This document shows positions 24,594 to 32,532 of a stretch of 64,000 nt of DNA, in pieces; the stretch's first letter is position 1, and each line of letters starts with the position of its first letter. The position numbers were made by a program, and so were the translations under genes. The DNA lies in the NCBI RefSeq assembly GCF_017312725.1, contig NZ_BOPO01000147.1, forward strand, positions 18,995-82,994, written 5' to 3'. The notes beneath the pieces were generated by a model that was not told the DNA's origin, ran no database searches, and was given only the letters and a program-made list of their open reading frames with translations. The DNA is from Actinocatenispora comari. GTDB lineage: Bacteria > Actinomycetota > Actinomycetes > Mycobacteriales > Micromonosporaceae.

Positions 24594-27403
24594 CCGGCGC
24601 TGCCGGGAGCGGGATGCCGGCCGAAGCGCCGTTCGCGGCGCTGCGCGGCCAGCTTCACGACGCCGCCGGTAAGTTCGGCGGTGGCGAGGTCGCGGCCGAG
24701 ATCCTGACCGGGCTGGTCGACGACGTCGACCGGGCGCTGCGCGAGGCGCTGGAGATCTTCCCGGTCTGCCACCACTCGCCGGCGTCCGCGGTGGCGATGG
24801 CCCGGCGGTTGCGCGCGAAGCAGCCCAAGGTGATCTACCTGGAGCTGTGCGAGGATCTGCAGCCGTTGCTGGGCGAGCTGGCCAACTGCACCCTGCCGGT
24901 CGCGCTGCAGGCGTACGCATCGGAGCTCGACGGGTTCCCCGCCGAGTGGGGCCCGCTGTCGGTGATCGCACCGATCACCGAGGCGTCCGCCGAGTACCAG
25001 GCGATCTCCTACGCGCTGACCACGCCCGGGGTCGAGCTGGTCTGCGTGGACCACTCGGCCGACCACGTGTTCCAGCAGAAGCCGCCCGAGCGCTCCACGG
25101 CCGAGCCGCCCGAGCGTTCCGCGGCGGAGCCATCCGAGCCGGCGTCGGCCGAGCCGGCGCTGCACGGTGACGCGGTCGGCGTGCAGCTCGGTGACCTGCG
25201 CCCACGGTTCGCCGAGCTGGAGGCGTTCCTGCTGCACCACGGCAAGGTGCGGCACTGGTCGGAGTGGTGGGACCAGTACGTCGAGCAGCCGCTCGTCGGT
25301 GCCGACCACGAGACGTACCGGCAGGTCATGGTGCTGATCGGCAGCCTGTTCCGGCGGCTGACCCCGGACCCCGGCCGGCTGGCCGAGGACGAGGCGCGCG
25401 AGCGGTACATGTGGACCCGGATCCGGGCGCACCACTCACAGTCCACTGTGGACATCGGCGACTGCCTGTACGTGTGCGGCGCGTTCCACGCGGCGACCCG
25501 GGTCGACCAGTTCGGCGTCGACTCGACCGCGGCGTACGAGATCGGGCCGCGCACCGAGACGAGCTGGCTCTACGGGCTGATCCCGTCCAGCCACTCGGCG
25601 ATCGAGGCGCAGTTCGGGCTCGCACCCGGCTCGGTGTCGATCGCCGCGGCCACCTGGTCCCGCGCCACCAGCGGCCGCGGGGCAGTCCGGCCGTACCGGC
25701 TGAGTTCGGCGAAGTCCGGCAAGACGGCGAAGGCTTCCACGCCACGGGTGACCACGGCGACGGCGCCGGCCGAGCCGGGCGGCGACATGCTGTCCGAGTT
25801 CCTGTCCGCGCCGTCCCGGCCCGGCGGGCTGGACGACGACGAGCTGCGCGGCTGGTGCGTCGACCTGGTCCGGCTGGCCCGCCGCAACGGATACCTGGCC
25901 AGTACCGCCGATGCGATCGCGGTGTTCGAGACCTCGATGCTGCTCGCCGGCATCCGCGGCCGGCACCGACCCACCCCGTACGACTTCTCCGACGCGGCCG
26001 TCACCTGCATCGAGAAGGACACCGTGCCCGGCCGTCGCGACGTCGCGACGCTGTGCGGGATCCTGCTCGGCGGCGACCGGATCGGCCGCGTCGGCTACGA
26101 CGCGCTGCCGCCACTGGCCCGCGACGTGTACGACCGGCTCACCCCGCTCGGCCTCGACCTGACCGCCCGCACCCAGAAGCGCGCGCTGCTCGACCTGGCC
26201 GCGCAGCCCGAGCTGCGGCCCTGCTCGGACCTGCTGTGGCTGCTGCGCCGGCTGCTGCCGGACGGCACCGTCCGGCCGATCATGGGCGAGCGCACGCTCG
26301 GCGAGAGCTCGGTGCAGGAGAGCTGGGACCTGGCGCTGGGCCGCAACCAGCGCTCGCTGATCGAGCTCGGCTACGACGGGGTCACCGTCGAGCAGGTGCT
26401 CGAACAGCGGCTGCGCCGCGCTGCCTGGGACCCCACCGCCACCGCCGGTACCGCGCTCGCCGCCGTCGAGGACTCGATCCTGTTCCTGGCCAACCGCCGG
26501 TTCACCGAGGAGCTCGGCGCCCGCGCGGTCAGCCTGCTCGCCGCCGAACGCACCGTCGCCGGCGCCCCCGACGTGCTGCGCCGCATCCGCCGGCTCCTCA
26601 CCTACTACCGGGGCGTCGCGCCGACGCTGCCGGGCTGGGTGCAGGAGTTCGTCACCGCCGGCTACGCGCACTACTGCACGCTGCTGCCGGTCGCCACCGT
26701 CGACGAGGAGACCTCGGTCCGGCAGGTCGCCGCCATGCTGGGCTTCCTGTTCAGCATGGAGAGCCTGGCGCTGTCGCTCGGCTGCGACCGGGCCCAGCTG
26801 GAGCTGGCGGTGGCGCAGTCGCACCCGGAGACGCCCGCCACGATCGCGCTGCTCTGGGCCGCGCGGTACCAACTCGGCCTGCTCACCCTGGCCGACCTGC
26901 GGTCCCGCTGCGACGAACTGCTCGGCAACCCGCTGACGGTGCCGTCCTTCCCGGCGTACCTGAGCGGGTTCGTGCAGGCGCTCGACCCGGCGCCCGGGCT
27001 GACCGGGTTCGTGGTCGAGGCGCTGTCCGGCGCGTTCGCCCGGCTGCCCGACGAGGTGCTGCTGCCCTGGCTGCCGACCCTGCTGACCACGCTGCGGGCC
27101 GAGGCGGCCGAGCTGATGCCGCTGCTGGTGCGCGAGGCGGGTCGTACCTTCCCCGGCTCGCTGCGCGCCCTCGACACCTGGACCCCGCCGTGGGCCGAGA
27201 CGCCGCCGGCGCCGATCCCAGCGGTACCGGCGGTTGCGGGGCCGGCGGTCGAGCTGCTGGCCGAGCGGCCGGACAGCTGCGACGCCGTCGCCGCCCTGCT
27301 GGGCAGCACCGATCCCTGGCACGGCACCGTATCCGTGCCACCGGCCGGGCTGCTCACCGAGCATCCCGCCACCGCCACCGCGGTCGCGGCCCTGCTCGAC
27401 TGA
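24590..27403 (+). CDS. DUF5682-like protein with TIKI/TraB-like N-terminal features
   Basis: A 937-aa protein, the largest of the operon. The N-terminal third has spaced conserved residues: CHHSP (60-64), YLELCED (83-89), ERYMWTRI (271-278) and YVCGAFH (294-300). That order (H, E, R-x-M, G-x-x-H) resembles the TIKI/TraB/ChaN hydrolase fold. A low-complexity linker with PPERS/AEP repeats at ~165-190 interrupts it. Residues ~400-900 are helical repeats without a recognised signature. The assignment to DUF5682 rests on this pattern and on the MoxR-VWA context. It may be the effector or the substrate of the chaperone pair. ATG 24590 overlaps the MoxR stop by four bases. Confidence 0.75.
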   Translation: MTGAAGSGMPAEAPFAALRGQLHDAAGKFGGGEVAAEILTGLVDDVDRALREALEIFPVCHHSPASAVAMARRLRAKQPKVIYLELCEDLQPLLGELANCTLPVALQAYASELDGFPAEWGPLSVIAPITEASAEYQAISYALTTPGVELVCVDHSADHVFQQKPPERSTAEPPERSAAEPSEPASAEPALHGDAVGVQLGDLRPRFAELEAFLLHHGKVRHWSEWWDQYVEQPLVGADHETYRQVMVLIGSLFRRLTPDPGRLAEDEARERYMWTRIRAHHSQSTVDIGDCLYVCGAFHAATRVDQFGVDSTAAYEIGPRTETSWLYGLIPSSHSAIEAQFGLAPGSVSIAAATWSRATSGRGAVRPYRLSSAKSGKTAKASTPRVTTATAPAEPGGDMLSEFLSAPSRPGGLDDDELRGWCVDLVRLARRNGYLASTADAIAVFETSMLLAGIRGRHRPTPYDFSDAAVTCIEKDTVPGRRDVATLCGILLGGDRIGRVGYDALPPLARDVYDRLTPLGLDLTARTQKRALLDLAAQPELRPCSDLLWLLRRLLPDGTVRPIMGERTLGESSVQESWDLALGRNQRSLIELGYDGVTVEQVLEQRLRRAAWDPTATAGTALAAVEDSILFLANRRFTEELGARAVSLLAAERTVAGAPDVLRRIRRLLTYYRGVAPTLPGWVQEFVTAGYAHYCTLLPVATVDEETSVRQVAAMLGFLFSMESLALSLGCDRAQLELAVAQSHPETPATIALLWAARYQLGLLTLADLRSRCDELLGNPLTVPSFPAYLSGFVQALDPAPGLTGFVVEALSGAFARLPDEVLLPWLPTLLTTLRAEAAELMPLLVREAGRTFPGSLRALDTWTPPWAETPPAPIPAVPAVAGPAVELLAERPDSCDAVAALLGSTDPWHGTVSVPPAGLLTEHPATATAVAALLD

Positions 27404-27409
27404 GCCGCC

Positions 27410-27434
27410 CACCGACCGGGGCCCCCGGCCGGTG
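27410..27434 (+). terminator. Terminator hairpin after the MoxR-VWA operon
   Basis: CACCGACCGGGG pairs with CCCCGGCCGGTG with one mismatch across a very short loop, seven bases after the stop of the DUF5682-like gene. Confidence 0.55.
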
Positions 27435-27539
27435 GGGTCTCCGGCCGGGCTCGCCGCCGCCGTCGGGCTCCGATGGGCCCGGCGGGTTGGCGGCTTCGGC
27501 CTGCCTCACCGCCGCCCTCGGGCTTCGGCGGGTGGTGGC

Positions 27540-27613
27540 TCCGGCGGGGGTGCCGCCGCCAACGGACCTCGCGTGCTCCGGCGGGGGTGCCGCCGCCGAC
27601 GGACCTTGCGTGC
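27540..27613. repeat. 37-bp tandem repeat, two copies
   Basis: Units at 27540-27576 and 27577-27613 begin TCCGGCGGGGGTGCCGCCGC and differ at two positions. They lie in the non-coding stretch between the DUF5682-like and protease genes. Confidence 0.85.
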
Positions 27614-27895
27614 CTCGGCGGACTGGCGGCTCCGGCCGGGCGCGCCGGTGCTGCCAGAGCTCGCCGGACTCCGGCAGGCAGGCGGCAGCGGCCCGGCTCG
27701 CCGCCGAGCCGTCCGCGACGACCGTCGGGGCGGACGGCGCGACCGGGGGCCGGGCCGGACCACGCTCTGTCCACAACGGACGGTGTCATGGTCGGGGATG
27801 ACGCCTGCGGGTACACCCGTACGCCGGGCGGTGGACCGGAGTTCGCTCGCTGGTTCGATGCGCGCGGCCGGGTCCGGCTCCTAGGGTCGGTCCCC

Positions 27896-29002
27896 ATGAG
27901 GAAACGACGGATGCCGGCCGTGGCGGCCGGTGCGGTCGCGGTGGCGACGGTGTTGGTGGCAGGCCCGGCGGCGGCCATGTCCGGAGGGCAACCGGTGCCG
28001 GCACCGGATCCGGCCCCGTGGGTCGCCACCCTCGCGCTCGCCGGGGACGGTTCGTTGCTGCAGCGGGCCGGCTGCGGGGGCGCGCTGATCGCGCCGGACC
28101 GGGTGGTCACCGCGGCGCACTGCGTGGACCAGGTGGATCCCAGCGGGCAGGAGGTGCACGTCGGCGCGCGGGTGCTGTCCACCGACCCGGGGGAGACGCG
28201 CCGCATCCGCGGTGTCAGCGTCCGGCCCGGTTACCGGATCATCCCGTCGCCGGCGAACCCGGACGACCCGAACGACTCCACCGCCGCCGACGACCTCGCC
28301 GTGATCCTGCTCGACCGCCCGGTCACCGACATCGCGCCGTTGCCGGTGGCCGACCGTCGACCCGCAGCCGGTACCGAGGTGTCGCTGTTCGCGCACGGCA
28401 CCACCGGGCACGCCGGGGCGGACTTCCGCGACGACGTGCTGCACCGCGGTGACCTGACCACGTTGCGCCCCAACGACTGTACGGCGGGGACGCCCGGCAC
28501 GGTCGACACGCCGTCGGTGTGGTGCGCGCAGGACACCGCGGGTACCGGCGTCACCGGCTGCTTCCAGGACAGTGGCAGCCCGCTGGTGGCCTGGACGGAG
28601 GGCCGGCCCCGGCTGGTCGGGCTGTTCAGCTTCGGCGGCGAGACCGCGGGCAAGGCCTGCGGTACACCGTCGGCGCAGTACGCCGCGGACACCACCGGCC
28701 TGCGGCGGTGGCTGTTCGCGCCGCGCCTTCCGCTCGAACCGTACCCGGCGGGTGCGCCCGAGGTGACCGGATCGGCGACGGTGGGCGGCACGCTGCACTG
28801 CGCGCCACCGGTGTGGAGCCGCTCCCGGGGCGACCGGCCCGAGTCGATCGGGTACGGCTGGGCGACGGTGACGCGGGCCGGGCCGTTCGAGCTGCCCACA
28901 CCGATCGGGGGCGCCGACGCCGACACGCTCACCCTGGGCGCGGACCTGGCCGGTCAGCGGGTCGCCTGCGTGGTGACGGCCGCAACCCGGCCGGTGCCGT
29001 GA
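27896..29002 (+). CDS. Secreted trypsin-like serine protease
   Basis: A 368-aa S1-family protease. A Sec signal covers residues 1-26 (RKRRMPAVAAGAV...AGPAAA). The catalytic His is in TAAHC, Asp in AADDLAVILLD, and Ser in the slightly altered FQDSGSPLV. Paired Cys flank the active-site loops (AGCGGAL, AAHCV, NDCTAG, TGCFQDSG). About 95 residues follow the protease domain as a beta-rich C-terminal extension with two Cys (GGTLHCAPP, QRVACVV), possibly substrate-binding. The start is ATG 27896, since only there does a signal peptide begin. It stands alone; its physiological target is unknown. Confidence 0.88.
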   Translation: MRKRRMPAVAAGAVAVATVLVAGPAAAMSGGQPVPAPDPAPWVATLALAGDGSLLQRAGCGGALIAPDRVVTAAHCVDQVDPSGQEVHVGARVLSTDPGETRRIRGVSVRPGYRIIPSPANPDDPNDSTAADDLAVILLDRPVTDIAPLPVADRRPAAGTEVSLFAHGTTGHAGADFRDDVLHRGDLTTLRPNDCTAGTPGTVDTPSVWCAQDTAGTGVTGCFQDSGSPLVAWTEGRPRLVGLFSFGGETAGKACGTPSAQYAADTTGLRRWLFAPRLPLEPYPAGAPEVTGSATVGGTLHCAPPVWSRSRGDRPESIGYGWATVTRAGPFELPTPIGGADADTLTLGADLAGQRVACVVTAATRPVP

Positions 29003-29046
29003 CCGCCCTGTCCACGCCGCTGCCGGTCGCGTCGTAGGGTGTGTCG

Positions 29047-29484
29047 ATGATCGAGGTGTCGGCGGCCCGCGAGGTGCCGGTGCCGGCCGAACGGGCCTGG
29101 GCGGTGGTGGCCGACTACGGCCACGACCCGCGGTGGCGCCACGGCGTGTCGACGATGGCGCCGCAGCCATCCGGCCCGGTCACCGTCGGTACCACCACGG
29201 CGGAGGTGCTGCGGTTCGCCGGCCGCACCTACCGCAGTGGCGGGCTGGTCACCGAGGTCGACGAGGGGCGCGGCTTCGCCTGGCGTACCACCTCGGGCCT
29301 GGTCGCGCACGGCGGTCGGACGGTGCGGCCGCTCGGCGCGCGGTCGGCGCGGGTGACGCTGCGCGCCACGGTACGGCCGGTCGGCGCGCAGCGGCTGCTC
29401 GCGCCGGTGCTGCGGCCGCTGCTCGCCCGTACGCTGCGCCGCGACCTCGACCGCCTCGCGGCCCTGCTGGCCACCGACCACTGA
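29047..29484 (+). CDS. SRPBCC (START-like) family protein
   Basis: A 145-aa protein with the polyketide-cyclase/START-like pattern: VSAAREVPVPAERAWAVVADYGHDPRW at the N-terminus, central strands (GGLVTEVDEGRGFAWRT), and a C-terminal helix LLARTLRRDLDRLAALL. The fold forms a hydrophobic cavity for small ligands. No catalytic assignment is possible. The ATG at 29047 is used; GTG 29041 is two codons upstream. It lies 44 bp after the protease gene and may be cotranscribed. Confidence 0.8.
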   Translation: MIEVSAAREVPVPAERAWAVVADYGHDPRWRHGVSTMAPQPSGPVTVGTTTAEVLRFAGRTYRSGGLVTEVDEGRGFAWRTTSGLVAHGGRTVRPLGARSARVTLRATVRPVGAQRLLAPVLRPLLARTLRRDLDRLAALLATDH

Positions 29485-29548
29485 ACCGTCCGACCGCCGA
29501 ACCGGCCGCGCATCGGCCCGGCCGACCACTGAACCGACCACCGCTGAA

Positions 29549-29640
29549 CCGGCCGACCACCGGCCCGGCCGACCACTGAACCGGCCGACCACCGGCCCGG
29601 CCGACCGCTGAACCGGCCGACGACCGGCCCGGCTGGTCAC
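29549..29640. repeat. 32-bp tandem repeat, about three copies
   Basis: The unit beginning CCGGCCGACCACCGGCCCGG occurs at 29549-29580 and 29581-29612, with a third diverged partial copy at 29613-29640. It fills the gap between the convergent SRPBCC and DHFR-like genes and could form alternative hairpins that end both transcripts. Confidence 0.8.
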
Positions 29641-29679
29641 CGGATCACGCCGGCCGCGGCTCGGTGCTTCGTATCGAGT

Positions 29680-30264
29680 TCAGCGGCGGCGGTAGTGCGC
29701 GATGATCACACCGGTACCGGTGGTCACGCTGCCGGTCAGCTCCAGCTCGGTGAGCGGCGCGGGACCGTCGAACAGCCGCATCCCGCTGCCCAGCGTGAGC
29801 GGATGGATCAGCAGGGTGTAGCGGTCGATCAGGCCGGCCGCGTGCAGGCTGCGGACCAGCGACGCACTGCCGTTGATGCTCAGGTCCCTGCCGGGCCGCG
29901 CCTTCAGCTCGGCGACCGTGTCGACCGCCTCGCCGCGCAGCAGGATCGAGTTCTGCCAGGCGTTCGCGTCCGGCAGCGTGCGGGACACCACGTACTTGGT
30001 GGCCGCGTTCATGTGCGTGCTGAACGGGTTGCCATCGGTCGCCCGCCCCCACGCGGTGGTGAAGTCCTGCCAGGTACGGCGGCCGAACAGCATGTCGCCG
30101 GGCCGCGCCATGCCCTTGCCGAGCTCCCGGCTCATCACCTCGTCGGTGTACCGGGGCCCCCAGCCCCCGTGCGTGAACCCGCCGCGGGTGTCCTCGTCCG
30201 GCCGGCCGAGGCCCTGCACGACCCCGTCCAGGCTGATGAACATCGTGGCGCTGATCGAACGCAT
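29680..30264 (-). CDS. Dihydrofolate reductase family (RibD C-terminal-like) protein
   Basis: A 194-aa protein of the DHFR/RibD superfamily: ISATMFISLDGVVQGLGRPDED at the N-terminus, then MLFGRRTWQDF, KYVVSRTL, and the nucleotide-binding ...LSINGSASLVRSL...GLIDRYTLLIHPLTLGSG. Proteins of this YwjB/YyaP type are common in actinomycetes and are probably NADPH-dependent reductases of unknown substrate; they are not the folate-pathway DHFR. The ATG at 30264 has a GGGAGGA site immediately upstream. Confidence 0.88.
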   Translation of the reverse strand: MRSISATMFISLDGVVQGLGRPDEDTRGGFTHGGWGPRYTDEVMSRELGKGMARPGDMLFGRRTWQDFTTAWGRATDGNPFSTHMNAATKYVVSRTLPDANAWQNSILLRGEAVDTVAELKARPGRDLSINGSASLVRSLHAAGLIDRYTLLIHPLTLGSGMRLFDGPAPLTELELTGSVTTGTGVIIAHYRRR

Positions 30265-30337
30265 GGTTCCTCCCGAAACTCGCGGCCGGCCGTCACCCGG
30301 CGGGTGCCTCCGAACAGACGACCGGTGTCGGCGGAAC

Positions 30338-30676
30338 TCATCGGCCCGCACCGTCCGGTGGGCCGGTGCGCACCGTCCACGCGAACCGGCGCGCACCGTC
30401 CGGGCGGGCGGGGCGCGGCGACCACCGCTCGGGCGGGCCGGGCTCGGTGGCGAACCGGCCCGGGTGCGGCGAGATGCCCAGCTGCGCCGTGCGGTCGTCG
30501 TCGTACCGCTCGGCGTGCAGGATCGCGACGTCCGGCTCGCGTCGGGTGCGCAGCCCGACCTCAGCACCACGCGGCACGCCCGCTTCCTGCCGACCGCGCC
30601 ACCCATCGGTGCCGAATTCGCCCAGTCGCGCCGAGGTCCGACCGATGGCGGCGATATGTCGACCCTCAGTAACCAT
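30338..30676 (-). pseudogene. Possible gene remnant or small unrecognised gene
   Basis: This 112-codon minus-strand ORF fills most of a 466-bp gap. In its middle, about 30450-30570, almost every third codon position is G or C and the translation (RREPDVAILHAERYDDDRTA...) looks protein-like. The first ~30 and last ~25 codons look random. No ribosome site precedes the ATG, and I recognise no family. It may be the decayed core of a gene, or chance. Confidence 0.3.
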
Positions 30677-30730
30677 AGCGGGATCGATTCGTTGCGTTCG
30701 GTGAGATCAAGGGCCCGATCAAGGAGAAGC

Positions 30731-31198
30731 ATGCGTACGTCCCGCGCGCTGGCGGTGGCCGCACTGGCCACCGGTACCGTCCTCGCACTGGGGTCGCCCG
30801 CCGCCGGCCATGCGAGTCCGTCACCGACCTGCGCCAGCGGCGGCTACGGTCGGTCGTCCTGCACGCCGACGCCCGGTGGGTACGGTTCGCCGAGTCCGTC
30901 GGCGCCCGGCTCGGTCAGCCCGTCCGCGCCCGGCGGGTACGGGTCGCCGAGCCCCTCGCCGTCGACCACCAGCGCGAGCCCGTCGCCGAGCGGCAGTGCG
31001 TCGCCCAGCGGCAGTGCTTCGGCCAGTGGCAGTGCGTCGCCGTCGGCGTCGGTCAGCACGCCGGTGACGTCGACCAGCCCGTCGACGCCCACGTTGCCGG
31101 TCACCGGGGGCGGCGTCGGGGTGCTCGTCGCGGTGGCCGTGGCGCTGCTCGCCGCGGGCGGCTGCGTCTGGTTGCTGGCCCGCCGTCGCCGCGCCTGA
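30731..31198 (+). CDS. Secreted LPxTG-anchored Ser/Pro-repeat protein 2
   Basis: A 155-aa protein with a Sec signal (RTSRALAVAALATGTVLALGSPAAG) and a mature part that is almost entirely low complexity. GGYGSPSPS units come first, followed by SPSGSAS repeats. The sorting tail LPVTG, a 20-residue hydrophobic helix and ARRRRA close it. There are only two Cys, both in CASGGYGRSSC near the mature N-terminus. It looks like a wall-spanning stalk with a tiny Gly/Tyr head. The start is ATG 30731 with AAGGAG five bases upstream. It stands alone, with no sortase nearby. Confidence 0.85.
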   Translation: MRTSRALAVAALATGTVLALGSPAAGHASPSPTCASGGYGRSSCTPTPGGYGSPSPSAPGSVSPSAPGGYGSPSPSPSTTSASPSPSGSASPSGSASASGSASPSASVSTPVTSTSPSTPTLPVTGGGVGVLVAVAVALLAAGGCVWLLARRRRA

Positions 31199-31252
31199 CC
31201 GTACCCTGACGGTAGGGCGCCTGACGCGCCCGAGCCGGTGAGGGGGCACGGG

Positions 31253-32257
31253 ATGGCGCGACGGCGCGGCGCCGACACCGACCGGCCGATGCGGGAGTAC
31301 CGGCGGCGTCGCGACCCGGCCCGCACGCCGGAGCCGATGCCCACCGCGACACCCGCCAGCGGGCACGACGACACGTTCGTGATCCAGCAGCACGACGCCA
31401 CCAGCCTGCACTGGGACCTGCGGTTGGAGCGGGACGGCGTGCTGGTGTCCTGGGCGGTGCCGCGCGGGCTGCCGGCCGAGCCGGGGGTCAACCGGCTCGC
31501 CGTGCACACCGAGGACCACCCGCTGGAGTACTCGACGTTCGAGGGCACGATCCCGGCCGGCGAGTACGGCGGCGGCACGATGACGGTCTGGGACGCCGGG
31601 ACGTACCAGACCGAGGAGTGGCGCGCCGACAAGGTCACCGTGACGCTGGCCGGCAGCCGGGTGCGCGGCCGGTACGCGCTGTTCGCCACCGACGGCAGGA
31701 ACTGGCTGATCCGCCGGCTCGACCCGCCGCAGGACCCGGACCGGGTGCCGATGCCCGACACGGTCGAGCCGATGCAGCCGGTCCGGCAGGCCAACCCGCC
31801 GCGGGATCGGGACCGGTACTCCTACGAGTTCGACTGGGGTGGCGAGCGCGCGATCGCGTTCGTGTCCGGCGGGCGGATCCGGCTGCACGCCGCGGACGGC
31901 AGCGAGATCCGGGCACCGGCCGGCCTGCCCCGCGCGGCCCGCCGGATGGGCGCGCGCCCGGCGGTACTGGACGGGGAACTGGTCACGCTCGCGGCCGACC
32001 CGGTGTTCGTCGGCTTCGACCTGCTGTACGACGACGGGGTCGACCTGACCGGGTGGCCGCAGCAGCAGCGGTGGGACCGGCTCGACGCGTTGCCCTGGTG
32101 GGGTGGCAGCTGCCAGCTCGCACCCCGGTTCGACGACCCGGCCGCGGTGCGCGCGACGGCCCGGGAACGCGGCCTGCCCGGCATCGTCGCCAAGCGCCGC
32201 GACGCCCCGTACCGGCCGGGCACGACCTCGGCCGCCTGGAAGCGCATCTCCGCATAG
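31253..32257 (+). CDS. LigD-like protein: 3'-phosphoesterase domain plus degenerate ligase domain
   Basis: A 334-aa protein. Residues ~40-160 form a LigD phosphoesterase domain with its metal-site motifs: HWDLRLE at 53-59, HTEDHP at 85-90 and EYGGG near 104. Residues ~188-334 resemble the adenylation domain of ATP-dependent ligases (VLDGELV, FVGFDLLY, GIVAKRR). However, motif I, normally ExKWDG, reads YEFDWGG, so Asp replaces the AMP-accepting Lys and the OB-fold is missing. It can process 3' ends, perhaps in NHEJ with Ku and LigD encoded elsewhere, but should not seal nicks. ATG 31253 follows GAGGGGG. Similar two-domain proteins occur in actinomycetes. Confidence 0.82.
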   Translation: MARRRGADTDRPMREYRRRRDPARTPEPMPTATPASGHDDTFVIQQHDATSLHWDLRLERDGVLVSWAVPRGLPAEPGVNRLAVHTEDHPLEYSTFEGTIPAGEYGGGTMTVWDAGTYQTEEWRADKVTVTLAGSRVRGRYALFATDGRNWLIRRLDPPQDPDRVPMPDTVEPMQPVRQANPPRDRDRYSYEFDWGGERAIAFVSGGRIRLHAADGSEIRAPAGLPRAARRMGARPAVLDGELVTLAADPVFVGFDLLYDDGVDLTGWPQQQRWDRLDALPWWGGSCQLAPRFDDPAAVRATARERGLPGIVAKRRDAPYRPGTTSAAWKRISA

Positions 32258-32532
32258 CACTGCCTTCCCGGCCCGACCCAGCTCGGCCCCGCCCGACCAT
32301 GGCCCGGCCATGGCCCGGCCCGACCATGTCCCGGCCCGGCCCGGCCCGGCCCGGCCCGACTCGACTCAGCTCGGCTCAACCCGGCCGGCTCAGCCCTGCC
32401 CGGGCCAACTCCGACTCGGCCCAGCTCGGCCGGTCCCGGCCCAGCTCGGCGCGGCCCGACTCGGCTCGGGCGACTCGGTCGGGCGGCGGCTGGAACGCAT
32501 CCCGGGCGGCGCGACGCCGGTACGGTGTCGGG
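32258..32532. repeat. Low-complexity GGCCC/GGCTC-rich intergenic stretch
   Basis: The 275 bp between the LigD-like and oxidase genes is dominated by imperfect CCCGGCC, GACCATGGCCCGGCC and CTCGGCCCAGCTCGG repeats, including four or more back-to-back CGGCC units near 32330-32360. It codes for nothing convincing. Slippage during replication probably produced it. Confidence 0.7.

Larger units (their letters stand above)
27404..27895. other. 492-bp intergenic region with GC repeats, no supported gene
   Basis: It opens with a hairpin closing the MoxR operon, carries a 37-bp tandem repeat, and then about 280 bp of unremarkable high-GC sequence leading into the protease promoter. ORFs on both strands are Arg/Pro/Gly-rich and show no family resemblance or ribosome sites, so I do not call a gene. 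Confidence 0.6.

Noticed and set aside
27404..27895. Small genes in the gap after the DUF5682-like gene
   Set aside because: Candidate ORFs consist of Arg, Pro and Gly, cross tandem repeats, and have no ribosome site.
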